Assembly (NCBI RefSeq): GCF_014077095.1
Contig: NZ_JACGVG010000034.1
Coordinates: forward strand, 1-64,000
Direction of reading: 5' to 3'
Origin: Colwellia sp. MB02u-6
GTDB lineage: Bacteria; Pseudomonadota; Gammaproteobacteria; Enterobacterales; Alteromonadaceae
Length of the DNA stretch: 64,000 bases
Notes under the pieces: model-generated
Told to the model about the DNA's origin: nothing
Database searches by the model: none
What the model saw: only the letters and a program-made list of their open reading frames with translations
Translations under genes and position numbers: made by a program
Part shown: positions 26,909-36,195 of the stretch, piece by piece
Layout: the number at the start of each line of letters is the position of its first letter
Numbering within the stretch: position 1 is the first letter of the stretch

Positions 26909-29653
26909 ATGCCAACTTCTGACCAATCACCGCTTATTTTAGTCGATGGTTCATCTTATTTATTTCGTGCTTATCACGTGCCATATTTGCAAGCTTTATC
27001 CACTTTAGACGGCCAACCTACCGGGGCTATTACTGGCGTTTTGAACATGTTCAGAAGTCTAAAAAAAGACTATCCCAATGGCAATATTGTGGCGATATTT
27101 GATGCCAAAGGGAAAACTTTTCGTAATGATATGTATGCTGAATATAAAGCTAATCGCCCGCCAATGCCGGATGATTTACGCACGCAAATTGCGCCAATAC
27201 ATGAAATTATTGTTGCCATGGGTTTGCCGCTGTTAGTTATTGAAGGCGTAGAGGCTGATGATGTCATTGGTACTTTATCGCATCAAGCAACCGCTTTAGG
27301 TATTGAAACCGTGATCTCAACTGGTGATAAAGATATGGCTCAGTTAGTTAACCCGCATGTGCGTTTAATTAACACCATGACCAATGTAGAAATGGATGAA
27401 GCCGGCGTTATTGAAAAATTTGGTGTGCGCCCTGATCAGATTATCGACTACCTTGCCTTGATGGGTGATAAAGTTGATAACATTCCTGGCGTTGAAAAGT
27501 GTGGACCTAAAACAGCGGTAAAATGGTTAACCGCACACCCTAGCTTAAAAGAAGTTATGGCACATGCTGACGACGTTAAAGGCAAAGTAGGTGAAAACTT
27601 ACGCACCGCTTTAGCACACCTGCCGCTTTCTTATGAACTTGCCACTATTAAGCTCGACGTTGACCTTGAGCAAAGCGTTGCTGAACTGCAACCTAAAGCA
27701 CCTGATACTGAAACATTAAGAACGCTTTACCAAAGATTTGAATTAAAACGGCTATTAACCGATTTAGACGCTGGCGATAGCAAAGCGGATACTGCAACGA
27801 CCCAAAGCAGCGAAACTGTTGCCGACTTGCCTGCTGACGTTGATACTGAATATGACATTATTCTTGATAAAGCCAGCTTTAATGTTTGGCTTGAAAAGTT
27901 ACGCGCTGCTGAACTGTTTGCTTTTGATACTGAAACCACCAGCGTTAACTATATGAAAGCTAAACTGGTCGGTTTATCATTTTGTATTGAAGCCGGAAAA
28001 GCCGCTTATGTGCCTCTAACGCATGATTATATTGATGCGCCAGGGCAGCTAGCACTCGATTGGGTGCTTGAGCAACTTAAGCCATTATTAGAGAGTGAAA
28101 CCTGCTGTAAAGTTGGGCAAAATTTAAAATACGATGCCAATGTACTCTCGCATTATAATATTGCCATGAAAGGCATTGCTTTTGACACTATGCTTGAGTC
28201 TTATTGTTTGAACAGTGTGGCAACGCGCCATAACATGGACGCGCTAGCAGAAAAATATTTAGCTTATAAAACCGTACATTTTGAAGATATCGCTGGTAAG
28301 GGCGCAAAGCAGTTAACCTTTAATCAAATTGAAATTGAAAAGGCCGGTCATTATGCTGCTGAAGATGCTGATATTACCATGCGTTTGCATCAAGCTATTT
28401 ACCCGCAATTAGCCAAAGTGAGTTCGCAGCTATCAGTTTTTACTGATATTGAGATGCCGTTACTGCCTGTACTTGCTCGTATGGAGCAACATGGGGTATT
28501 AATTGACTGCGATATGTTGGCTCAACAAAGCCAATCAATTGGTACACGTTTAGCGGAGTTAGAGATTGAAGCGCATAATCTTGCAGGTAAAAGCTTTAAC
28601 TTAAGCTCGCCTAAGCAATTGCAGGTAATTTTGTTTGAAGAGCTAAAAATACCGGTTATTAAGAAAACTCCTAAAGGTGCGCCTTCAACTGCAGAAGAAG
28701 TATTACAAGAATTAGCGTTAGATTATCCGTTACCGAAAGTGATTTTAGAAAACCGTGGCTTAAGTAAGTTAAAGTCAACTTATACCGATAAGTTACCGTT
28801 ATTAGTTGGGGCAACTACTAACCGTGTTCATACCTCTTATCAACAAGCGGTTACCGCAACAGGGCGTTTATCTTCGACTGATCCAAATCTGCAAAATATT
28901 CCTATTCGTAGTGAAGAAGGACGTAAAATACGTCTGGCTTTTATTGCTCCCCCTGAGCATAAAATTGTTGCGATAGATTATTCTCAAATTGAATTACGCA
29001 TTATGGCGCATTTATCTGACGACCCAGGCTTAGTTAAAGCGTTTTCTGAAGGCAAAGACGTGCATAAGGCAACGGCAGCAGAGATATTTGCCGTACCGCT
29101 TGATGAAGTCACTATAGATCAGCGCCGCAGTGCGAAAGCGGTTAACTTTGGTTTGATTTATGGTATGTCGGCATTTGGCTTAGCAAAACAACTTAATGTG
29201 CCTCGCCATACTGCACAAGCCTATATTGATAAATACTTTGAGCGTTATCCTAATGTTTCTCAGTATATGGAAGACACCCGTCAACAAGCCACTGAGACAG
29301 GTTATGTAGAAACTTTATTTGGTCGTCGACTGTATTTGCCAGACATTAAAGCAAAAAATGCCATGCGCAAAAAAGCGGCTGAACGTGCGGCTATTAACGC
29401 ACCCATGCAAGGTACTGCGGCTGATATTATCAAAAAAGCCATGTTGGCAGTTGATGCTTGGATACAAGCGCACAACGATCCTAGAATCAAAATGACCATG
29501 CAAGTACACGATGAATTAATTTTTGAAATTCACCAAGATATTGTTGAGAAAACTACAGCAACCTTGGTTGAAATTATGAATAATGCCATTACCATGAGTG
29601 TGCCATTAATTGCCGAAGCTGGCATTGGAGATAACTGGGAACAAGCGCATTAG
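26909..29653 (+). CDS. polA: DNA polymerase I
   Basis: 914 residues from ATG at 26909, where MPTSDQSPLILVDGSSYLFRAYH aligns with the E. coli start; the frame extends 17 codons upstream to 26858, an alternative start without homology. Domains in order: 5'-3' exonuclease (DADDVIGT-like EGVEADDVIGTL, GDKDMAQLV, MGDKVDNIPGV), 3'-5' exonuclease with FAFDTETTSV intact, so proofreading is expected, and polymerase with IAIDYSQIELR, KAVNFGLIYGM and MQVHDELIFE. It performs gap filling and Okazaki fragment processing. Two DnaA boxes lie in the upstream region. A long AT-rich hairpin and a terminator follow. Confidence 0.96.
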   Translation: MPTSDQSPLILVDGSSYLFRAYHVPYLQALSTLDGQPTGAITGVLNMFRSLKKDYPNGNIVAIFDAKGKTFRNDMYAEYKANRPPMPDDLRTQIAPIHEIIVAMGLPLLVIEGVEADDVIGTLSHQATALGIETVISTGDKDMAQLVNPHVRLINTMTNVEMDEAGVIEKFGVRPDQIIDYLALMGDKVDNIPGVEKCGPKTAVKWLTAHPSLKEVMAHADDVKGKVGENLRTALAHLPLSYELATIKLDVDLEQSVAELQPKAPDTETLRTLYQRFELKRLLTDLDAGDSKADTATTQSSETVADLPADVDTEYDIILDKASFNVWLEKLRAAELFAFDTETTSVNYMKAKLVGLSFCIEAGKAAYVPLTHDYIDAPGQLALDWVLEQLKPLLESETCCKVGQNLKYDANVLSHYNIAMKGIAFDTMLESYCLNSVATRHNMDALAEKYLAYKTVHFEDIAGKGAKQLTFNQIEIEKAGHYAAEDADITMRLHQAIYPQLAKVSSQLSVFTDIEMPLLPVLARMEQHGVLIDCDMLAQQSQSIGTRLAELEIEAHNLAGKSFNLSSPKQLQVILFEELKIPVIKKTPKGAPSTAEEVLQELALDYPLPKVILENRGLSKLKSTYTDKLPLLVGATTNRVHTSYQQAVTATGRLSSTDPNLQNIPIRSEEGRKIRLAFIAPPEHKIVAIDYSQIELRIMAHLSDDPGLVKAFSEGKDVHKATAAEIFAVPLDEVTIDQRRSAKAVNFGLIYGMSAFGLAKQLNVPRHTAQAYIDKYFERYPNVSQYMEDTRQQATETGYVETLFGRRLYLPDIKAKNAMRKKAAERAAINAPMQGTAADIIKKAMLAVDAWIQAHNDPRIKMTMQVHDELIFEIHQDIVEKTTATLVEIMNNAITMSVPLIAEAGIGDNWEQAH

Positions 29654-29685
29654 TGATATCAAAGAGGTATTGCTCTAATGTTTTG

Positions 29686-29733
29686 AACTTCAAATAAACA
29701 ATATTTTTTATTTAATATTGTTTATTTGAAGTT
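29686..29733. terminator. 20-bp perfect AT-rich inverted repeat after polA
   Basis: Two 20-base arms (29686-29705 and 29714-29733) are exact reverse complements around an eight-base loop. It starts 32 bases after the polA stop. It is strong as a hairpin despite the low GC and could protect the 3' end of the mRNA. Confidence 0.6.
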
Positions 29734-29798
29734 AATATCTTTGCTTCACGTTCTTATTAAATAATGCCGAGTGATCCCTTCATTGTGTGTTGTTATTC

Positions 29799-29825
29799 AG
29801 GCCTCTACTCAGAGGCCTTTTTTTA
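29799..29825 (+). terminator. Intrinsic terminator downstream of polA
   Basis: AGGCCTCT and AGAGGCCT form an eight-base stem with a four-base loop and a seven-T run. Its distance (145 bases) from the polA stop leaves room for a separate short transcript, but I find no promoter for one. The following 29826-30098 is non-coding as far as I can see. Confidence 0.9.
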
Positions 29826-30098
29826 CACCATTTTTCTATTATTCAATACTCCCTCATTCGAGCTATAAGACGGGTTTTGAATGAACTTAACTGTACTTGA
29901 TACGTTTATCTGTCTTAAGCCTAAGGCGTCTAAATTGCCTTAGGCGAGTAAGTGCAGGCACAAGCACTGTTGAACTTTACATTAAGCTAAAGCTCAACAG
30001 TGGAATAATATCAATTAGCTATTGTACTTATGCACAATGGCGATAAAATTAGATCCGCTTTACCAAATTTATATCATGATTGAATTGAGGAGAATATT

Positions 30099-32948
30099 TT
30101 GAAGAAATGGACGTTACCGCTTTTACTGACTTGTTTAGTCGCCTGTGAAGATACCGATAAGCTGCAAAGCCAAACACCTGATCGCATTATTGATGGCATC
30201 ACTTTTGTTGAGCAAGTGCGAACAGTAGCGAAAAAAACGGTGATCCCATATCAAAAATATGTTTTAGACAACGGGTTAACTTTGATTTTACATCAAGACA
30301 GCTCAGATCCTTTGGTTCATGTGGATATGACCTATCACGTTGGCTCTGGCCGCGAAGAAGTTGGTAAGTCAGGTTTTGCACATTTTTTTGAACATATGAT
30401 GTTTCAAGGCTCAGAAAATGTTGCTGACGACGAGCACTTTAAAATAGTCACTGAATCTGGTGGCACCATGAATGGCACTACTAACAGCGATCGCACGAAT
30501 TATTTTCAAACCGTGCCAGCGAACCAACTAGAAAAAATGTTGTGGCTTGAAGCTGACCGCATGGGATTTTTAGTTGATGCTGTGACACAAGAGAAATTTG
30601 AAATACAACGTGAAACAGTCAAAAACGAACGTGGCCAAAGTTACGACAATCGTCCTTATGGGCTTTTGCGAGAACGTGTTGCGGAAGCTATGTATCCTGC
30701 AGGCCATCCTTATTCATGGCAAACCATAGGTTATATTGACGATTTAAACCGGGTTAATGTTAATGACTTAAAAGCCTTTTTTTTGCGTTGGTATGGTCCT
30801 AATAATGCCACATTAACCATAGGCGGTGATCTTAATATTGCTGACACTTTGGCAATGGTGAGCAAATATTTTGGCACTATTCCTCGTGGCCCAGCAGTAA
30901 AAATGCCTGAAAAACCCAGCTTTATACTCGAGGCTGATCGCTATATTTCTATGGAAGACAATGTGCATTTACCTTTAGTGTATATGTCGTATCCAACGGT
31001 GAGTGTTAGGCATAAAGACGAAGCCGCACTAGATTTACTCTCGAGTATTTTAGGTGGGGGTAAAACCTCATTACTTTATAAAAACTTAGTTAAAAATCAG
31101 TTGGCTGTGCAAGCCTCGGTAAGTCATCCCTGTGCGGAACTCGCTTGTACTTTTAATATGTTAGCACTTCCACATCCAGCGTCAGGCAAGACCTTGGCAG
31201 ATATGGAAAAAGTGATTCGTGCTAGCTTACTTGAATTTGAACGCCGTGGTGTTGAAGATGATGACTTAATCAAAGCAAAAGCCGAAATGGAAGCTAGCTT
31301 TATTTTTGGTTTGCAAAGTGTAGCCGGTAAAGTTAGCCAACTGGCAGCGAATGAAACCTTTAAAGGCGATCCAAATTATATTGAGCAAGACATTGCCCGT
31401 TATGCCAAGGTCACCAAAGCTGATGTAATGCGTGTTTATGAAAAATATATCAAAAATAAACATGGCGTGATCATGAGCATAGTACCAAAAGGGCAAAAAT
31501 TATTAGTTGCTGCGCTAGATAATTTCACACCACCAACACGGGTTATCCCTGAACGTGCGATGACTTCAGATACCGACTTACAAGTGCGTAAAGCGCAAGA
31601 CGATTTTGACCGCAGCCTTATGCCGGTTGCTGGGGCAAATAAAGCTGTTGAAGTACCCAAAATGTGGCGCGAAACTTTTGCTAATGGTATGAAAATACTG
31701 GCAACACAAAGCAGCGAGACACCAACCACCTCAATGTTGATCAAAATCCCCGCGGGTCACTATTATGAAAGTAAAGAAAAGGCTGGCACAGCAGCACTTT
31801 TAGCCTCCATGTTAAATGAGTCTACCACCAAACGTAGCGCCGAAGACATGAGCAAAGCCCTGCAAAAACTGGGTGCTTCGGTTAGTATCTCAGCGGGTAA
31901 TGACTATTTAGCGATCAATATAAACACCTTAACTAAGCATATAGACGCTACGCTTGCCTTAGTTTATGAAAAATTAACCGTGCCGGCGTTTTTGCCAAGT
32001 GAATTTGAGCGTAATAAAAGCAATGCCATTCAAGGTGCTATTAATGGTAAAAAAGATGCCGGATATTTAGCGTCAAATGCTTATCGCCAGTTACTGCATG
32101 GCGATAATATTGCGGCAACTTCTAGTGCGGGTTCAGAAGCTTCATTAACTAATATCGAATTAGCCGATATCAAAGCACTTTATCAAGAGCAAGTTCAGCC
32201 AAAAGGCAGTGAAATAATATTGGTGTCAGATTTAGACCAAGGTGATATTTTGCAGTCTTTGAGTATTTTTAAAGCACTGACGGGCGCAGGCAAAGAGCTG
32301 TTATTAACCTTACCCGACTCAACTACCAAGCGAGGCGTTATTTATTTAGTAAATAAAGACAATGCCACGCAGGCTGCAATTCGTATTGGTAAACGTTCAC
32401 TTACTGAAGATATTACTGGTGAATACTATCGAGCTTACCTAATGAACTTTGCCTTAGGCGGGGCATTTAATAGCCGTATTAATCTAAATTTACGTGAAGA
32501 TAAGGGCTACACCTACGGTGCGCGTTCGTATTTTTATGGTGATAAATTCTCTGGCACCTATACCGCGAGCGCAGAAGTTCGAGCTAATGTAACAGACAAG
32601 TCAATTGTTGAGTTTGTGAAAGAAATCACCCACTATGCGGAGCAAGGGATTAATGATGAAGAGTTAGCTTTCATGCGCAACGCCATCAACCAAAAAGATG
32701 CGTTGAAATATGAAACACCGGGTCGTAAACTCGGCTTTTTAGCACAAATTTTAGAGCATGATCTCACCGCTGATTTTGTCAAGGAGCGCAATGACATTGT
32801 GGCTAATATCAGTAAAGCCGACATTAACGCTTTAGCGAAAAAGCATTTAGTTTTAAGCGAAATGCTAATGGTAGTAGTGGGCGACGCTAAGACCTTAAAA
32901 CCTCAGCTTGAAGCTTTAGGTTACCAAGTAATTAATTACGAAATTTAA
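30099..32948 (+). CDS. M16 family zinc metallopeptidase, lipoprotein
   Basis: 949 residues, the double-module form of pitrilysin-like peptidases. Residues 1-16 form a lipoprotein signal with lipobox LVAC, so it should be anchored to a membrane facing the periplasm. The inverted zinc motif HFFEH is at about 93-97 with the downstream glutamate in ETVKNERGQ. A second, inactive-type M16 half begins near residue 510 (ETFANGMKILATQ) and contains FNSRINLNLREDKGYTYGARS, the substrate-cleft RxxxGYxYG region. The start is TTG at 30099; AGGAG at 30088-30092 fixes it. It presumably degrades peptides in the envelope. Two hairpin repeats follow. Confidence 0.93.
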   Translation: MKKWTLPLLLTCLVACEDTDKLQSQTPDRIIDGITFVEQVRTVAKKTVIPYQKYVLDNGLTLILHQDSSDPLVHVDMTYHVGSGREEVGKSGFAHFFEHMMFQGSENVADDEHFKIVTESGGTMNGTTNSDRTNYFQTVPANQLEKMLWLEADRMGFLVDAVTQEKFEIQRETVKNERGQSYDNRPYGLLRERVAEAMYPAGHPYSWQTIGYIDDLNRVNVNDLKAFFLRWYGPNNATLTIGGDLNIADTLAMVSKYFGTIPRGPAVKMPEKPSFILEADRYISMEDNVHLPLVYMSYPTVSVRHKDEAALDLLSSILGGGKTSLLYKNLVKNQLAVQASVSHPCAELACTFNMLALPHPASGKTLADMEKVIRASLLEFERRGVEDDDLIKAKAEMEASFIFGLQSVAGKVSQLAANETFKGDPNYIEQDIARYAKVTKADVMRVYEKYIKNKHGVIMSIVPKGQKLLVAALDNFTPPTRVIPERAMTSDTDLQVRKAQDDFDRSLMPVAGANKAVEVPKMWRETFANGMKILATQSSETPTTSMLIKIPAGHYYESKEKAGTAALLASMLNESTTKRSAEDMSKALQKLGASVSISAGNDYLAININTLTKHIDATLALVYEKLTVPAFLPSEFERNKSNAIQGAINGKKDAGYLASNAYRQLLHGDNIAATSSAGSEASLTNIELADIKALYQEQVQPKGSEIILVSDLDQGDILQSLSIFKALTGAGKELLLTLPDSTTKRGVIYLVNKDNATQAAIRIGKRSLTEDITGEYYRAYLMNFALGGAFNSRINLNLREDKGYTYGARSYFYGDKFSGTYTASAEVRANVTDKSIVEFVKEITHYAEQGINDEELAFMRNAINQKDALKYETPGRKLGFLAQILEHDLTADFVKERNDIVANISKADINALAKKHLVLSEMLMVVVGDAKTLKPQLEALGYQVINYEI

Positions 32949-32989
32949 ACGAACGTAATGCTACTTAAGGCTGCCAATGGGTGGCCTTT

Positions 32990-33075
32990 TTACTTTCTGT
33001 AGTCCTGCTACTTATCTCCTGGTGAATTGTTTTATTATTTTTACAGGGAGGAAACAATGAGGAGGGATTAAGGGA
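32990..33075 (+). repeat. Covarying hairpin repeat, copy 3
   Basis: TTTCTGTAGTCCTG, then ATCTCCTGGTGAATTG, an AT loop, TTTTTACAGGGAGGAAACAATGAGGAGGGATTAAGGG. Same layout as the copies at 424 and 33150. A GGCTGCC/GGTGGCC hairpin with TTTTT at about 32968-32992, just before it, is probably the peptidase-gene terminator. Confidence 0.65.
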
Positions 33076-33149
33076 AGTTTAACGACAAGTTTTTAGCTGT
33101 CAGTTGTCAGTAAGTTAAAAGAAGTTTTAAGCTTGGTCTTGCTGTGCTT

Positions 33150-33228
33150 CTCCTTCTGTATTTCTCCTGTTTGTCTCCCTGTGAGATGTTTTTACAGAGA
33201 GGAAATAATGAGAAGGGAATGAGCAGGG
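33150..33228 (+). repeat. Covarying hairpin repeat, copy 4
   Basis: CTTCTCCTTCTGTATTTCTC, then GTCTCCCTGTGAGATG, TTTTTACAGAGAGGAAATAATGAGAAGGGAATGAG. CTCCCTGT pairs with ACAGAGAG and outer CCTTCT with AGAAGG. An open frame of 67 codons across it has no protein resemblance and is treated as non-coding. The rest of 32949-33344 holds nothing further. Confidence 0.65.
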
Positions 33229-33344
33229 CACTTATGGATTTCATGGTGGTGAGCTTTGCTTTAAGAACAAAAGTACTCGGTATTGGTAGTGGTTTGCAGG
33301 TAAAAAATTTAGAAATAGTGTGGGTTGATAGACAGCGCTGGAAA

Positions 33345-33378
33345 TAAGATTGTCAGTGCCTAGGCACTGACAATCTTA
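33345..33378. terminator. 34-bp perfect palindrome at convergent gene ends
   Basis: TAAGATTGTCAGTGCC, central TA, and the exact reverse complement. It lies 38 bases past the minus-strand stop at 33417 and downstream of the plus-strand M16 gene. Likely a bidirectional terminator. Confidence 0.65.
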
Positions 33379-33416
33379 ATTAAGGCAGTAAAATACTGGC
33401 TAAATTAGCGTTTGCT

Positions 33417-34928
33417 TTAATATTTTGCTGGTGTGGTTTTATTCGGTAAGGTGGCTTGCATAAACTCACGAAGATCTTGGTTAGACGCTTCTAAATCTTG
33501 ATAACGTAAATACATCATATGGCCACTTTTATAACCCTTAAATGATAATCTTTCCTGCATTTTACCACTTGGGTCAATTTGGGATAAGGTATATTTAGCA
33601 TCAAAATAGTTGGTGGCACCATCATAGTAACCTGACTGTATCATCACATTTAAGTACGGGTTTTGCGCCATCGCTAAACGTAAGTTTTCGCCCGTTTTAT
33701 TGTTGCTCCTATCCCAAGGATGCACATTACCGAACATATTGTATTTAAGGTCGGTTTTATAATTGAGCTCTTCACGCAAATAATAATTTATTGCCGGCGT
33801 AAAACTGTGCAACCAAGAGGTTAATTCGGCATTGTAATCAGGGCTGCTACCGGTAACTTTTTCATCGATACCTAAATAGCGAGAATCTAAACGACCAACG
33901 GTTTGTTCGCGATTACGAAGTATTTCTTTCCAAAAATAAGACGCTTCAATATCTAAGTTATTACGCAAGACTTCTTGTATCGATAAACCAGAATATCGAG
34001 CGACTTGTTCGGCGATGCGCTGCTTTTCATCTTGAGCAATAAAGCCACCTTTGGCGAGCGCGGGCAAGTATTGCTCAAGGGTGAATTTTTCAATTTCAGG
34101 TAGAATGTCTAATAGATCTTTATTTTGCAAGTCATCAGCAAGCGCTTTGTGGTACCAAGCGGTTGCGGCAAAATAAGGTAAACGATTGGCTGCTTTTACT
34201 GGACCATCACGTTTGATACCAATATCAGTGGGTGACACCAAAATAACGCCATTAAGGTACATCCACTGGCGAGATTGTAGTTCTAACGCTAAGCCTGCAA
34301 CACGAGTAGTGCCATAACTTTCGCCAATAAGGTATTTGGGTGACTGCCAACGATTATTGCGGGTAACAAAGGTGTTAATCCACTCTGCCAAGTATTTAAT
34401 GTCAGCATTTACGCCAAAGAACATTTTCTTTTGTGCTTCTTTTGACGGCATTTTACCTTCTTTATTTGGTAAAATTCGTGAATAGCCAGTATTGACTGGG
34501 TTAACAAAGACAATATCAGCGCTGTCTAAAATGGAGAAGTCATTAGTTTTTACACCGTATGGCTGTAATGGAAAACCTTCGCTGTCGACATTAAGTACGT
34601 TAGGGCCAGTATAAGCGACATGCATCCAAACAGATGCTGAGCCTGGACCACCATTAAATGAGATGAGCAATGGCCGAGTGGCTTTGTTTTTTACATTTGC
34701 GCGTTGATAATAGGTATAAAAAAGGCTGGCAGTAGGCTTGCCCTCTTCGTCCCAAACCGGTTGAGTACCGGTAGTGGCGGTGTAATCAAATTTCTTGCCA
34801 TTAACTTTTGTACTGTGAGTACTGGTGTTACTTTCATCAATGGAAATTTTGCGGTCAAACTCTGCATTTGCCAAGGGTGATAACATTAACAGTAGGCTAG
34901 CTAGCCTTATAAAATACTTAATGGTCAT
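33417..34928 (-). CDS. Serine carboxypeptidase-like protein, peptidase family S10
   Basis: 503 residues. A signal peptide (MTIKYFIRLASLLLMLSPLANA, 1-22) sends it to the periplasm. The substrate-binding signature is PLLISFNGGPGSASVW (about 82-97), the catalytic serine is in LIGESYGTTRVAG (near 200), and the catalytic histidine is in YKSGHMMYLR close to the C terminus. It releases C-terminal amino acids from peptides. AAGGACAATATT precedes the ATG as ribosome site. It is monocistronic. Together with the neighbouring M16 peptidase it suggests an envelope peptide-degrading capability. Confidence 0.92.
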   Translation of the reverse strand: MTIKYFIRLASLLLMLSPLANAEFDRKISIDESNTSTHSTKVNGKKFDYTATTGTQPVWDEEGKPTASLFYTYYQRANVKNKATRPLLISFNGGPGSASVWMHVAYTGPNVLNVDSEGFPLQPYGVKTNDFSILDSADIVFVNPVNTGYSRILPNKEGKMPSKEAQKKMFFGVNADIKYLAEWINTFVTRNNRWQSPKYLIGESYGTTRVAGLALELQSRQWMYLNGVILVSPTDIGIKRDGPVKAANRLPYFAATAWYHKALADDLQNKDLLDILPEIEKFTLEQYLPALAKGGFIAQDEKQRIAEQVARYSGLSIQEVLRNNLDIEASYFWKEILRNREQTVGRLDSRYLGIDEKVTGSSPDYNAELTSWLHSFTPAINYYLREELNYKTDLKYNMFGNVHPWDRSNNKTGENLRLAMAQNPYLNVMIQSGYYDGATNYFDAKYTLSQIDPSGKMQERLSFKGYKSGHMMYLRYQDLEASNQDLREFMQATLPNKTTPAKY

Positions 34929-35303
34929 AATATTGTCCTTAGGGTTAAGGCGTAATTTTTATTTTGTCTCTTGAGCCTACGTCAGCATTAAGAAAAAGTC
35001 ATAATTAAAAGTTAGAACGAGTATTTCTAGCGATTAATAACCTTAACCACTGATTAAAACGCGGCGTACTAAAATAAGGCTCGCCTATGTATTTAAATGA
35101 GTAAGTCAGTTTCAAAGCTTAATGATCACCTGTATGTCGGTATTTATCTTAAAGACGGTTAAATTTTATTTAACTTAATGGACTAAAGTCCACTCTATAT
35201 TAGGCCTACATTGAACCTGCATTGAACTTACAAAGTGACTACTTATGGTGCTGCGGTTTTAGGTTGTTTTTCTGTTGGGCGGACTTTAGTCCGTCAACTG
35301 TTA
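34929..35303. other. Intergenic region with paired GGACT..AGTCC palindromes
   Basis: GGACTAAAGTCC at 35180-35191 and its reverse complement GGACTTTAGTCC at 35281-35292 frame a 113-bp segment. Each is itself a short palindrome. The remainder is AT-rich and non-coding. Confidence 0.5.
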
Positions 35304-35339
35304 GTTTGACTACTTAAAGTCTTACTTAAGTGGTCAAAC
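35304..35339 (-). terminator. Hairpin downstream of hutD-like gene
   Basis: GTTTGACTACTTAA and TTAAGTGGTCAAAC pair over 14 positions with one mismatch/wobble. It lies 26 bases after the minus-strand stop at 35366. Confidence 0.6.
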
Positions 35340-35365
35340 TGTGCAAATTGCACCGGCCTAAAAAA

Positions 35366-35944
35366 TCAGGAGCAATGCGTTAGGTAAACAACAATAAGGT
35401 GTTCACCGCTCAGACTGGCGAAGTTGTTAGGTAAGTCGATTATTTTTACTAAGTGTTGAGCAGGTAAGGTGATGACTTCTTGGCTGTGGTTTAAGGTCAG
35501 TGTTGCGTCTTTGAATAAACTATAAATAAAGCACAGGGCGCTTGTTTCAAGTAAATAATTATTCACACTTTTTTGGCAGCTTACCTTGGTATTAAAGGCG
35601 GAAGTTTGGACGATAACATTAAAGTCGGTTATTTCATTAGTATGTAAGTTGCCAACGGTTTTATTGCCACCATCAAAAGTAGCCAGGTCTAATAGCTGGG
35701 TTAAACGGTCAATTTTATTATCATTGTGTTGTAGGTTGATTCCGTCTCCGTCAATTAAAATTAGGTTACGGGTATAGCCAGTAAAACTAGAGAAAACGCC
35801 ATCTTCAACCACACTTGCCATACTTAATCGCCAGTCGAAATGGTCTAAGCTGCCGCCTGGGTTTATCGCCATTTCAATGGTTTCTCCCTGACCATTCTTC
35901 CATGGTACGGTTTTAAATTGTGTGGGTTGAATAATTTCTATCAT
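35366..35944 (-). CDS. HutD/Ves family protein
   Basis: 192 residues. The N-terminal signature TVPWKNGQGETIEMAI and FDWRLSMASVVEDGVFSSFTGYTRNLILIDGDG are the diagnostic HutD/Ves stretches, a bicupin fold. HutD genes usually accompany histidine utilisation and Ves is cold-inducible in E. coli; neither biochemical role is settled. No hut gene lies near it. It is monocistronic, and divergent from the small outer-membrane protein gene. Confidence 0.9.
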   Translation of the reverse strand: MIEIIQPTQFKTVPWKNGQGETIEMAINPGGSLDHFDWRLSMASVVEDGVFSSFTGYTRNLILIDGDGINLQHNDNKIDRLTQLLDLATFDGGNKTVGNLHTNEITDFNVIVQTSAFNTKVSCQKSVNNYLLETSALCFIYSLFKDATLTLNHSQEVITLPAQHLVKIIDLPNNFASLSGEHLIVVYLTHCS

Positions 35945-36195
35945 CTTGTGAATCCTGATTAAAACTGCATATTCTGCTCATTATTTAGATCATAGCGTGA
36001 AACTGAACCCGATGTCTTTGGTAAATGAGGTTTATTTAGCGATCAGACTAAAGACATAACGTGTTACTTATTTTTCTGATTTAACCTGGACAAAATAATT
36101 GCGTAACGCAAGGCGCATTGTTAGCATGCGCGCTTTCTTATCTTCATTAACTCACTATTTAAACTCACTATTTAAATTAATAAAAGGATATTATT

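Noticed and set aside
29654-29825. Spot 42 (spf) small RNA downstream of polA
   Set aside because: Spot 42 lies after polA in enterobacteria and vibrios, and TTCACGTT here resembles a short part of it. The conserved 5' section is absent and I see no promoter, so only the terminator is reported.
33144-33347. 67-codon open frame on the plus strand
   Set aside because: It overlaps the fourth hairpin repeat, has no family resemblance and no ribosome site.
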